Shown here: one piece after another, positions 17,960 through 25,804 of the stretch
Layout: every line of letters begins with the position of its first letter
Position numbering within the stretch: the first letter of the stretch is position 1
Assembly (NCBI GenBank): GCA_014859645.1
Contig: JACUTV010000002.1
Location: 36,043-100,042, forward strand
Length of the DNA: 64,000 bases
From: Campylobacterales bacterium
Lineage (GTDB): Bacteria > Campylobacterota > Campylobacteria > Campylobacterales > Campylobacteraceae
Reading direction: 5' to 3'
Notes under the pieces: model-generated
Databases searched by the model: none
The model's input: only the letters and a program-made list of their open reading frames with translations
What the model was told of the DNA's origin: nothing
Program-made: the position numbers and the translations under genes

Positions 17960-19297
17960 ATGCATGGTGAACGCTTCAGCAAAGTAGGATTTGTTTTAGC
18001 GGCCGCAGGAAGTGCGGTTGGACTTGGGAATATTTGGAAATTCCCTTATATGACAGGGGAAAATGGCGGTGGTGCGTTTGTGTTTATTTACCTCCTCACT
18101 ATTATTTTTATTGGTCTTTCGGTCTTTTTGGCTGAGTCAGTGATGGGACGATTGAGCCGAGGCGATGCTGTTTCTGCTTTTGAAACGCTTCCAGAGAAAA
18201 ATGGCCAATACTGGAAATATGGTGGTTTTATGGTCTTTACGGGAGTAGTTATTCTTGCGTTTTATACCATTGTTATTGGATGGATCTTTAAATACATCTA
18301 TGTTGCTGCCACAACCCTTCCTTCTACGGTTGAGGAAGCGGGTGCTGCATTTGGAGGAATGGTTACAACAGATACGCTTGGGCAAATGCTCTTTTTTACC
18401 CTCGCCTTTTTCATTACATTTTACACAGTTTCCCAGGGGATTAAACGTGGGATTGAGCGCATTAACCTCGTGCTGATGCCGTTACTGGTTGGTATTTTGG
18501 TGATTTTGTTTTTTTACGCGATGACGCTTGAAGGATTTAATGATTCGTTGGTATTTTTATTTGTCCCAGATTTTAGCAAAGTCACTTCTACTTCCATTCT
18601 TTCTGCAGTCGGCCACGCATTTTTTACCCTTTCTTTGGGTATGGGAACCATTATGACCTATTCTGCTTCATTGCCTAAAAATGCCAATTTATTTAAAGCT
18701 TCTTTGTCTGTAGCAGCGTTGGATACAATTATTGCATTGATTGCGGGGATAGTCATTTTCTCTCTTATCTTTAGTTTTGGTGCAGAGCCTGCACAAGGTG
18801 CGGGATTGGTATTTATCTCCTTGCCTCCTTTATTTCATGATTTGGGTATTGTGGGTAATGTCATTGGCTTTGCCTTCTTTGTCGCCTTGGCCTTTGCGGG
18901 CATTACTTCGGCTATTTCCATCGTTGAACCTACGGCAATGTATATGATTAACCGCTTTAAAATGAGTCGCGTTCAAGCCCTTACGGTGCTTGGAGTTGTG
19001 ACCTATTCCCTTGGAACGTTAGCGCTTATTTCTAATATTGAAACCCTTAAGGGGTATGCAACGTTCTTTGGAAAAGGCGTATTTGATATTCTAGATTTCT
19101 CCAGTTCTTCCATTTTGCTTCCGTTGGGCGGATTGCTCATTGCAGTATTTGTGGGCTATGCGCTTCAAAAAGAACGCCTAGTGGCACTTTTGGGTGCCCA
19201 TATGCCTAAGGGCGCTTTTGAAGTGTGGTATTTTTCGATTCGTTATGTTGCGCCCCTTGGGATCGCAGCAGTTATGATTAATCAACTCTTCTTCTAA
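17960..19297 (+). CDS. Sodium-dependent transporter, NSS/SNF family
   Basis: 445 residues and about 11-12 hydrophobic segments. The N-terminal signature GFVLAAAGSAVGLGNIWKFPYMTGENGGGAFV is the Na+/substrate site of the neurotransmitter:sodium symporter (LeuT-like) family. ATG 17960 is preferred over ATG 17954 because AAGGA lies 6 nt before it and abuts the earlier one. The likely substrate is an amino acid, but sequence alone does not decide which. Related transporters lie near atpE in Campylobacter. The next gene follows after 11 bp. Confidence 0.9.
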   Translation: MHGERFSKVGFVLAAAGSAVGLGNIWKFPYMTGENGGGAFVFIYLLTIIFIGLSVFLAESVMGRLSRGDAVSAFETLPEKNGQYWKYGGFMVFTGVVILAFYTIVIGWIFKYIYVAATTLPSTVEEAGAAFGGMVTTDTLGQMLFFTLAFFITFYTVSQGIKRGIERINLVLMPLLVGILVILFFYAMTLEGFNDSLVFLFVPDFSKVTSTSILSAVGHAFFTLSLGMGTIMTYSASLPKNANLFKASLSVAALDTIIALIAGIVIFSLIFSFGAEPAQGAGLVFISLPPLFHDLGIVGNVIGFAFFVALAFAGITSAISIVEPTAMYMINRFKMSRVQALTVLGVVTYSLGTLALISNIETLKGYATFFGKGVFDILDFSSSSILLPLGGLLIAVFVGYALQKERLVALLGAHMPKGAFEVWYFSIRYVAPLGIAAVMINQLFF

Positions 19298-19308
19298 AAG
19301 GTAACACA

Positions 19309-19569
19309 ATGCGAGATTTGGAACTAAAAAATGTCATCACCCTTGGGGAAAAAAGTTATTTGGTTTCAACCATTGCCACTCCTGTAAGGCACACGTGGTT
19401 TGACGGAGATGGCAAGCGCATTGTGTATGAAACAATGGTGTTTGAAATTGCAGAAGACGAAGTGCTACACGATCATCCACTTTTTAATGAGCGGTATCAC
19501 ACGGCAGAGGAGGCGATTGCAGAGCATGGTGCTATTATTCAATCCCCCGAAGCTTTTTTTGTGCGCTAA
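19309..19569 (+). CDS. Hypothetical protein
   Basis: 86 residues, soluble, acidic, no signal peptide and no recognised domain. The middle contains HTWFDGDGKRIVYETMVFEIA, which suggests a small beta-rich fold, and the end contains YHTAEEAIAEHGAII. It follows the NSS transporter by 11 bp and precedes the sensor kinase by 12 bp, with AAGGTAACACA before its ATG. Codon use resembles that of its neighbours. No function is proposed. Confidence 0.75.
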   Translation: MRDLELKNVITLGEKSYLVSTIATPVRHTWFDGDGKRIVYETMVFEIAEDEVLHDHPLFNERYHTAEEAIAEHGAIIQSPEAFFVR

Positions 19570-19581
19570 GAGAGTTTTTTG

Positions 19582-21801
19582 ATGGGGTATTTATGGAGAT
19601 GGGTGTTTGCCTCTCTCCTTACATGTAGCGCTTCCTTAAGCGCTTCAACTTCTCATGAAGTGCTTTTGTTGCATTCGTATCACAAGGGCTATAAGTGGTC
19701 TGATGATATCTCTTTAGCTATTCATGAAAGTTTTTCCCAAAGGGAAAACATTGAAGTTATGTCCTTATATATGGATACTAAACGTATTGATACGCCCGCA
19801 TACCTCGAGGCCTTAGTTCGCCTTTACAAAGAGCAATTTTCCCAACGTACTTTTGATTTGGTTATGGCGGTGGACAATGCCGCATTGGATTTTGCGTTGA
19901 TCCACCAACAGGATATTTTTCATGATGTTCCTATTGTTTTTTTGGGAATTAATGATTTTCATCCGACATTGTTGCGCGAGGCGAGCAAAAAAGTAACGGG
20001 AGTGGTTGAGGAAGTGGATATTGAATCCACGATCGAATTAATGCTAGCCATGAATTCAGACTTAAAGCACATTTTTGTGTTAAATGACCAAAGTGAAACA
20101 GGACTTGCGGTAAGAAATGAATTAGAAAAAGTCATCCCTCGGTATCGGCACAAGTTGGAGTTTGAGTATGTGGATAATTTGGATATCGCAGCCATCAAGC
20201 ACCGCGTCCAAGGGCTTAATGTTGAAGATACCGCCATATTGTTTCTCCTGCTTTTTAAAGACAGTACCGGCAAGTATTTTACCTACAAAGAAAGCCTTAG
20301 CGAAGTCCATGCGGTGAGTCCTGTGCCTATTTTTGGGGTGTGGGACTTCTACCTTGGGCACGGCGTGGTAGGTGGAAAAATGACCAGCGCTAAAGCGCAA
20401 GGAGAGGCAGCATCAAAAATGGCGCTTGAAATTCTTGATGGTAAATCCCCTGCGCAAATTCCTATCCTTGATACTAGCCCTAATGTGTATCTTTTTGACC
20501 ATGACCAATTGGCTCGGTTTCATTTAAAAATTCCTTTGCATATCGGATATCATGAGGTGCACAATAAACCTTTTTCATTTTATGATACTTACAAGTCATT
20601 GGTGTGGAGCTTGGTGCTATTGTTTTTATCAGGCATTGCGGTGACGTTTGTGCTAGCTACCAATGTGGTCATGCGGCGCAAGAGCGAAAAAGCGCTCAAA
20701 AGCCAGTTGATGTTTATTACCACCTTGCTAGATACGGTGAAGAATCCTATTTTTTACAAAGATGCCCTAGGGAGGTACATGGGGTGTAATCAGGCGTTTT
20801 CTGTGTTGCTTGGGCTTCCAAAATGGGAAATTAGAGGAAAGACGATTTATGACCTTTTCCCTCCTGCGTGGGCAAAAGAACATGCGCTCAAAGATGAAAT
20901 GTTGCTCAAATACCCCAATGCAAGTAGCGTGGATGAGGCTACTTTGCATTTACCAAAACGCTCCATGCAGCACTTTGTTCTCCATAAAGCCACTTTCTCC
21001 AATGCAGACACGTCTGTTGGTGGAATTGTGTGCATCATGGATAACATCACCGAACGTATTCAGCAAAAACAATTTTTGATTCAACAGTCAAAACTCGCCG
21101 AAATGGGGGAGATGATAGCGGCGATTGCCCACCAGTGGAATGAGCCCTTGGTGGAGCTTTCTGCAATCGTACAAGACATGGAAATGTCCTATTATAATGA
21201 AGAACTCAATGATGATGTGGTAAAAGCGTATGTAAAAGATTCTATGCTTCAAATCCAATATATGTCAAAAACCTTGAAAGATTTCAGGAATTTTCTCAAG
21301 CCTTCAACCCAGAAAACAAGTTTCAGTGTCAGGATAGCTATTAGCGAGATCACCGAACTTATTGGGCGTCATGTGTTTTACTCCAACATCAACCTTTTCG
21401 TAAATTTTAAGCCAGAATCGGGTGACATCATGGTGTACGGTTATGAAAACGAATTTAAGCAAGTATTGTTAAACATCATCAACAATGCCAAAAAGAAAAT
21501 CATCAATACCTACAAAGGTACCGACAATGTGGGCATTATCACCATTAACGTTTACCGTAATGAAGACACGACAGTAATTCAAATCATCGATGACGCAGGA
21601 GAAATCCACCCTTCTATCATCAACCATGTGTTTGACCCTTATTTCACGACCACGCCAGGGGGAACGGGTCTGGGGCTGTATATGGCCAAAGTCATCATTG
21701 AAGACAAAATGCAGGGGCGCATTAGTGTGGCCAATGGAGAGAATAGCGCTATTTTTATCGTCGAAGTTCCTAACTGTGAGCGAATTGAGACTTCTAAATA
21801 G
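19582..21801 (+). CDS. Sensor histidine kinase with ABC-type substrate-binding sensor domain
   Basis: 739 residues from ATG 19582, with AAGAGAG upstream; the ORF track starts one codon earlier at TTG. A signal peptide (residues 1-25) is followed by a periplasmic ABC substrate-binding-protein-like domain (~28-325, starting VLLLHSYHKGYKWSDD). A membrane helix lies near 340-362 and a PAS domain near 385-500. The phosphoacceptor region contains AIAHQWNEPL, and the HATPase contains LLNIINNAKKKI and GGTGLGLYMAK. It probably pairs with the response regulator 75 bp downstream and controls the TRAP/dehydrogenase genes beyond. Ligand identity is inference; a small organic acid is most plausible. Confidence 0.88.
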   Translation: MGYLWRWVFASLLTCSASLSASTSHEVLLLHSYHKGYKWSDDISLAIHESFSQRENIEVMSLYMDTKRIDTPAYLEALVRLYKEQFSQRTFDLVMAVDNAALDFALIHQQDIFHDVPIVFLGINDFHPTLLREASKKVTGVVEEVDIESTIELMLAMNSDLKHIFVLNDQSETGLAVRNELEKVIPRYRHKLEFEYVDNLDIAAIKHRVQGLNVEDTAILFLLLFKDSTGKYFTYKESLSEVHAVSPVPIFGVWDFYLGHGVVGGKMTSAKAQGEAASKMALEILDGKSPAQIPILDTSPNVYLFDHDQLARFHLKIPLHIGYHEVHNKPFSFYDTYKSLVWSLVLLFLSGIAVTFVLATNVVMRRKSEKALKSQLMFITTLLDTVKNPIFYKDALGRYMGCNQAFSVLLGLPKWEIRGKTIYDLFPPAWAKEHALKDEMLLKYPNASSVDEATLHLPKRSMQHFVLHKATFSNADTSVGGIVCIMDNITERIQQKQFLIQQSKLAEMGEMIAAIAHQWNEPLVELSAIVQDMEMSYYNEELNDDVVKAYVKDSMLQIQYMSKTLKDFRNFLKPSTQKTSFSVRIAISEITELIGRHVFYSNINLFVNFKPESGDIMVYGYENEFKQVLLNIINNAKKKIINTYKGTDNVGIITINVYRNEDTTVIQIIDDAGEIHPSIINHVFDPYFTTTPGGTGLGLYMAKVIIEDKMQGRISVANGENSAIFIVEVPNCERIETSK

Positions 21802-21863
21802 ACAATGTCTTTCTTGCAAAGGGCAAGATAAAAAGTCTGTTAATTTTTAAAGCTTTCTTGGAT

Positions 21864-21869
21864 TATAAT
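21864..21869 (+). promoter_or_regulatory. -10 box upstream of the response regulator
   Basis: A perfect TATAAT whose predicted start site falls on, or within a base or two of, the ATG at 21876. If used, it would produce a leaderless or nearly leaderless mRNA. Confidence 0.5.
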
Positions 21870-21875
21870 GCTTCC

Positions 21876-22526
21876 ATGAAAATACTACTCCTAGAAGACA
21901 ACACCAGACTTAATGCAACCATCACGAAACGCCTTGGAGCCAAGGGGTTTGATGTGGACAGCTTTGAGGATGGGGCGGCAGCTTATGAGGCTGTGGACAA
22001 TGGCTATGGATGTTATGTGTTAGACATTAACGTCCCTTCGCTTGATGGGATTGAATTGTTAAAGCGCATCCGAGAGTACTATCCCTATACGCCCGTCATT
22101 ATCATCAGTTCGAGTGTGGAGCTTGAAACTATCCGTGATTCGTACCATTTTGGTTGCAGCGACTACATCAAAAAACCTTTTTTTGTGGATGAGCTGGAAA
22201 TTAAGATTGAAAAATTATGCAACGTTACCAATGATATTGTTACCTTTGGTAACTGTTATAGTTTTGATGCCCTTTCGAGTATTTTGGAGCATGAAGGGGA
22301 GCGTGAGCGACTTTCTAAAAAAGAGCGCCTTTTGTTGGGACTCTTTTTGAGCGACCAAGGCAAGGTGGTTTCTTATGAAAAGATCCAATCCATCGTCTGG
22401 GAAGGCAATTTTGCCAGCCTTGATTCTATCCGTTCTCTCATCCGAAGACTTCGGAAAAAAATCCCTGAAAACTACATTGAAACGGTCGTAGACATCGGCT
22501 ATTTGTTTAACCCACCAAAAGCCTAA
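21876..22526 (+). CDS. Two-component response regulator, OmpR/winged-helix type
   Basis: 216 residues from ATG 21876 (MKILLLEDN); the ORF track uses a TTG six codons earlier. The receiver domain has the acidic pocket LLLEDN, the phospho-acceptor Asp in CYVLDINVPSLDG (~52) and the Lys in DYIKKPF. The C-terminal half is a winged helix (LSKKERLLLGLFLSDQGKVVSYEKI, DSIRSLIRRLRKKI) of the OmpR class. The gene lies between its probable kinase partner and the TRAP transporter, so control of dctPQM is the likely output. No Shine-Dalgarno is evident before the ATG. Confidence 0.9.
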   Translation: MKILLLEDNTRLNATITKRLGAKGFDVDSFEDGAAAYEAVDNGYGCYVLDINVPSLDGIELLKRIREYYPYTPVIIISSSVELETIRDSYHFGCSDYIKKPFFVDELEIKIEKLCNVTNDIVTFGNCYSFDALSSILEHEGERERLSKKERLLLGLFLSDQGKVVSYEKIQSIVWEGNFASLDSIRSLIRRLRKKIPENYIETVVDIGYLFNPPKA

Positions 22527-22530
22527 CCCT

Positions 22531-22563
22531 CTCCTTAGTGTTTCATAACGAAACAATAAGGAG
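22531..22563 (+). promoter_or_regulatory. Long inverted repeat between response regulator and dctP
   Basis: CTCCTTAGTGTTTC and GAAACAATAAGGAG form a 14-position stem with one mismatch and a 5-nt loop (ATAAC). No T-run follows, so it is either a weak terminator or, given its place upstream of the dctP promoter, a regulator binding site. Confidence 0.5.
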
Positions 22564-22589
22564 AATCTTACTCCTGAATTAGAACAATT

Positions 22590-22620
22590 TTGTCACTTAT
22601 TAGCAATTTCTCTTTACAAT
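22590..22620 (+). promoter_or_regulatory. Candidate dctP promoter
   Basis: TTGTCA at 22590-22595 and TACAAT at 22615-22620 with a 19-bp spacer. A TACATGTA palindrome and AAAGGAG follow before the dctP ATG. Confidence 0.45.
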
Positions 22621-22656
22621 GCGTACTGAATACTACTTACATGTAAAGGAGAAAAA

Positions 22657-23721
22657 ATGCATTATTGGAAACGCATTGTTGCTGTGTTGGTCCTTGCTGT
22701 TGCGGTTGTAACGGGGGCAAATGCTGCGGAGAAAAAGGTTGTGTGGAAATTGGCGATGACCTGGGGTGGAACCTTGCATCCTTTTACCACTTCAGTGGAA
22801 AACATGGCCAAAATGGTTGAAACAATGAGCGGAGGCAACTTTGTTATCCGCATTGATTCCGCCAACCGACACAAATCCCCCTTTGGTGTGCTAGATATGG
22901 TAAAAGCAGGGCAGTACGAGATGGCCCATTCGGCTTCTTACTATTGGAAAGGCAAAGATGTTAATCTGCTTCCTTTTACTAGCATGCCTTTTGGGATGAC
23001 GGCTCCTGAGCAGTATGCATGGTTTTACTATGGTGGCGGCTTGGAGTTGATGCAAAAAGCGTACGCACCCCATAATATGTACTCTTTCCCCGGCGGCAAC
23101 ACGGGAGCTCAAATGGGAGGATGGTACCGCAAGGAAATCAAAACACTTGATGACCTTAAAGGGCTTAAAATGCGTATCCCCGGTTTTGCGGGCGAAGTGC
23201 TGGCGGAGCTAGGAACTGTAGTGACAAACATCGCCCCAGGTGAGCTTTACACGGCACTTGAGCGAGGCACAATTGACGCGCTTGAATGGGTTGGACCAGG
23301 CATGGACATCAAGCTTGGATTCCACAAAGTAGCGCCCTACTATTACACAGGATGGCATGAGCCAGCAACCGAGCTTCAGTATCTAGTCAACCAAAAAGCC
23401 TTTGAAGCGCTTCCGGAAAACTATAAAGAAATGTTGCGTGTTGCTATGCGCGTTGCGGCGTATGATATGTATGCTTTAAACTACCATGAAAGTGCTCAGG
23501 CGTGGTCTGAAATTGCTACACAATTCCCGCACATTAAGATTGAGACGTTTTCTCCAGACATCATGAACGCCATGAAAGCGGCCAACCAAAAGCTGCTCAA
23601 AGAAATGTCCGATGCTAATCCTCTCTTTAAAGAAGTCATGGATTCTCAAGCACAATACTTGAAAAAAGTTCGTGTTTGGACTAAAATGTCGGATTTTGAT
23701 TATCTAAAAGACAATCTTTAA
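22657..23721 (+). CDS. dctP: TRAP transporter solute-binding protein (DctP family, lactate/2-oxo-acid type)
   Basis: 354 residues. A signal peptide (VAVLVLAVAVVTGANA, cleavage near 23) precedes the periplasmic binding protein. The motifs NTGAQMGGWYRKEI, GFAGEVLAELGTVV, GELYTALERGTIDALEWVGP and YYYTGWHEP match the TRAP subfamily that includes the 2-oxo-acid binder TakP and a lactate-binding member from Thermus. The gene sits just before the small and large TRAP permeases, and a lactate-type dehydrogenase follows them. A 2-hydroxy or 2-oxo monocarboxylate is therefore the best substrate guess. A terminator after the gene should keep its mRNA more abundant than that of the permeases. Confidence 0.9.
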   Translation: MHYWKRIVAVLVLAVAVVTGANAAEKKVVWKLAMTWGGTLHPFTTSVENMAKMVETMSGGNFVIRIDSANRHKSPFGVLDMVKAGQYEMAHSASYYWKGKDVNLLPFTSMPFGMTAPEQYAWFYYGGGLELMQKAYAPHNMYSFPGGNTGAQMGGWYRKEIKTLDDLKGLKMRIPGFAGEVLAELGTVVTNIAPGELYTALERGTIDALEWVGPGMDIKLGFHKVAPYYYTGWHEPATELQYLVNQKAFEALPENYKEMLRVAMRVAAYDMYALNYHESAQAWSEIATQFPHIKIETFSPDIMNAMKAANQKLLKEMSDANPLFKEVMDSQAQYLKKVRVWTKMSDFDYLKDNL

Positions 23722-23730
23722 CGACGCACT

Positions 23731-23776
23731 ACCAAAAGGTCGCGCCCCTTAAGGGCATGGCCTTTTGGTTTTTTTA
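23731..23776 (+). terminator. Intercistronic terminator between dctP and dctQ
   Basis: ACCAAAAGG pairs with CCTTTTGGT, with an inner GCCC/GGGC hairpin, and is followed by a run of T residues. Partial readthrough would give high binding protein and lower permease. Confidence 0.8.
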
Positions 23777-23841
23777 TGAAGCCTTACATGTAAAGCCTTT
23801 ATGAAAAAACCAAAGAAATTGCGAATGAGCAGGGAGATGGT

Positions 23842-24363
23842 ATGTTGGAGAGAATGGAGCGTTTTTTTGACACGCTCGCGGATTGGATTGGGCATGTGTG
23901 CGGCATTTTGATGCTTGCTATGATGCTCAATGTTTTTTACAATGTGGTGATGCGGTATTTTTTCAAATCAGGCTCTATTGGGGCACAAGAATTGGAGTGG
24001 CATTTTTTTTCACTCATCATTTTGTTTGGGATTTCCTATGCCCTCAAAGAGGACGCGCACGTGCGCGTGGATGTGGTGTATGATCGGCTAAAACCAAAAA
24101 ACAAAGCATTGGTCAATCTCTTTGGCGCGGTGGTTTTTATTGTGCCAATTTCCGTACTGATTGCCACGGGTTCAACAGAGTTTGTCTTAGAAGCTTTTAG
24201 GAGTAATGAGGGCAGTGGCGATCCTGGTGGACTTGCGTACCGTTGGGTTATCAAAGCCATGATTCCTCTATCTTTTTACTTGTTGTTGTTTATTAACCTC
24301 GGGTTCATCATCAAAAATATAAACGCCTACCGCGCCCATTCGCGTCCAGCAGGGGAGGCGTAA
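23842..24363 (+). CDS. dctQ: TRAP transporter small permease (DctQ)
   Basis: 173 residues with four hydrophobic segments (about 18-40, 52-70, 92-112, 138-158). The family-typical helix 1 motif NVFYNVVMRYFF and the following QELEWHFFSLIILFGISYALKEDAHVRVDVVYDRL are present. It partners DctM in the Na+-driven TRAP complex. GGGAGATG lies just before the start. A 2-bp gap separates it from dctM. Confidence 0.93.
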   Translation: MLERMERFFDTLADWIGHVCGILMLAMMLNVFYNVVMRYFFKSGSIGAQELEWHFFSLIILFGISYALKEDAHVRVDVVYDRLKPKNKALVNLFGAVVFIVPISVLIATGSTEFVLEAFRSNEGSGDPGGLAYRWVIKAMIPLSFYLLLFINLGFIIKNINAYRAHSRPAGEA

Positions 24364-24365
24364 TC

Positions 24366-25712
24366 ATGGTAGGCATCATCATGTTTTTTGCCGCTTTGGC
24401 AATGTTGGCACTCGGGTTTCCTGTAGCCTTTACTTTTGGGGCAGTGTCGGTATTTTTTGCGATGATTGGTGGCGTGGTGGAGTCGTTGCACTATGGCGGC
24501 ACCATTGCAGAGGGTTTTGGCATCGGCAAGGATATGTTTGGATTTATGCCCTTTCGTATTTTTTCTATTATGCAAAACACCATCTTAATGGCTGTACCAC
24601 TTTTTGTGTTTATGGGTATCGTGCTTCAAAAAACAAAGTTGGCCGAACGCTTGTTGGAGTCTATGGGCTTTTTGTTCGGAGAAATTCGCGGCGGCATTGC
24701 TATTAGCACAGTGCTTGTAGGAGCGCTTTTGGCGGCTTCCACGGGCGTGGTTGGGGCAAGTGTGGTGGCGATGGGCGTTATCTCTTTGCCTGTCATGCTC
24801 AAATACGGCTACAGCAAAGAGCTCGCCACGGGAACCATTTGTGCCGCAGGAACCTTGGGTCAGATTATCCCTCCTTCTATTGTCTTGATTATTTTAGGCG
24901 ACGTGTTTCAAGTGCCTGTGGGCGATTTGTTTAAAGCTGCACTTTTCCCAGGTCTTGCACTCGTGGGCGCTTACGTGCTTTTCATTTTGGTGATTGCGTT
25001 TTTTAAAAAAGAACTTGCCCCGCCTATTACGATTGTGAGCAGTGAGAGCAAGATGAAACAAATTTTCAATGCATTGCTTGCTGTCATTCCTCCATTGGTG
25101 CTTATTATTATGGTACTTGGGTCTATTTTTGCAGGCATTGCTACGCCCACGGAGTCTTCCGCAGTAGGCTGTATTGGCGCGGTAGGGCTTGCTCTTTTGT
25201 ACCGCACTTTTTCCTTTGCGATGCTCCACGAAGCGGCTCTTGAAACGGTCAAAATTACCGCTATGGTTTTTGGTATTCTAATCGGTGCGACGGCATTTTC
25301 CATGGTGTTTTCGTACACGGGCGGAGAGGAAATTGTAGAAGAATTTATGCTAGGATTGCCCGGTGAAAAATGGGGTTTTGTTATTTTGTCCATGATTGCC
25401 ATTTTAATCCTTGGCTTCTTTATCGATTTTGTGGAAATTTCTTACATCATCGTTCCTATTTTGGTACCTATCGCCGATGCCATTGGCATTAACCCTGTGT
25501 GGTTTGCCATTTTGATTGCTATGAATTTACAAACGTCGTTTTTAACACCGCCTTTTGGGTTTAGTCTTTTTTACCTCAAAGGCGTCTCACCTCCTGAGGT
25601 GAGAACGGTGCATATCTACCGTGGGGTGATTCCTTTTATTTTGATTCAGATTGCTGTATTGACGGTTTTAATGTTCTATCCTGAGTGGTTTGGTATCAGT
25701 GTAATGCAGTGA
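24366..25712 (+). CDS. dctM: TRAP transporter large permease (DctM)
   Basis: 448 residues and about 12 hydrophobic segments, the transport channel of the TRAP system. Family features seen include MFFAALAMLALGFPVAFTFG at the N-terminus, GGIAISTVLVGALLAASTGVVGASVVAMG, GTICAAGTLGQIIPPSIVLIILG and the C-terminal MNLQTSFLTPPFGFSLFYLKG. The last is characteristic of DctM proteins paired with TakP-type binding proteins. It lies directly after dctQ and is followed by an inverted repeat. Confidence 0.95.
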   Translation: MVGIIMFFAALAMLALGFPVAFTFGAVSVFFAMIGGVVESLHYGGTIAEGFGIGKDMFGFMPFRIFSIMQNTILMAVPLFVFMGIVLQKTKLAERLLESMGFLFGEIRGGIAISTVLVGALLAASTGVVGASVVAMGVISLPVMLKYGYSKELATGTICAAGTLGQIIPPSIVLIILGDVFQVPVGDLFKAALFPGLALVGAYVLFILVIAFFKKELAPPITIVSSESKMKQIFNALLAVIPPLVLIIMVLGSIFAGIATPTESSAVGCIGAVGLALLYRTFSFAMLHEAALETVKITAMVFGILIGATAFSMVFSYTGGEEIVEEFMLGLPGEKWGFVILSMIAILILGFFIDFVEISYIIVPILVPIADAIGINPVWFAILIAMNLQTSFLTPPFGFSLFYLKGVSPPEVRTVHIYRGVIPFILIQIAVLTVLMFYPEWFGISVMQ

Positions 25713-25717
25713 TGTTT

Positions 25718-25758
25718 CAGGGTTGGTGTATTATCATTTAGATATTATGCCAACCCTG
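25718..25758 (+). terminator. Inverted repeat after dctM
   Basis: CAGGGTTGG and CCAACCCTG pair perfectly over 9 bp around a 23-nt A/T-rich loop. There is no T-run, so termination is only possible. It ends one base before the -10 box of the next gene. Confidence 0.45.
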
Positions 25759-25778
25759 TACAATGAGTGAATTCACTC
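25759..25778 (+). promoter_or_regulatory. -10 box and palindromic operator before the dehydrogenase gene
   Basis: TACAAT (25759-25764) is immediately followed by the perfect 14-bp palindrome GAGTGAATTCACTC (25765-25778). The palindrome would cover the transcription start, the position expected for a repressor operator. Confidence 0.55.
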
Positions 25779-25804
25779 CATAACTCTGCCCCAAAGGATA
25801 CCCC

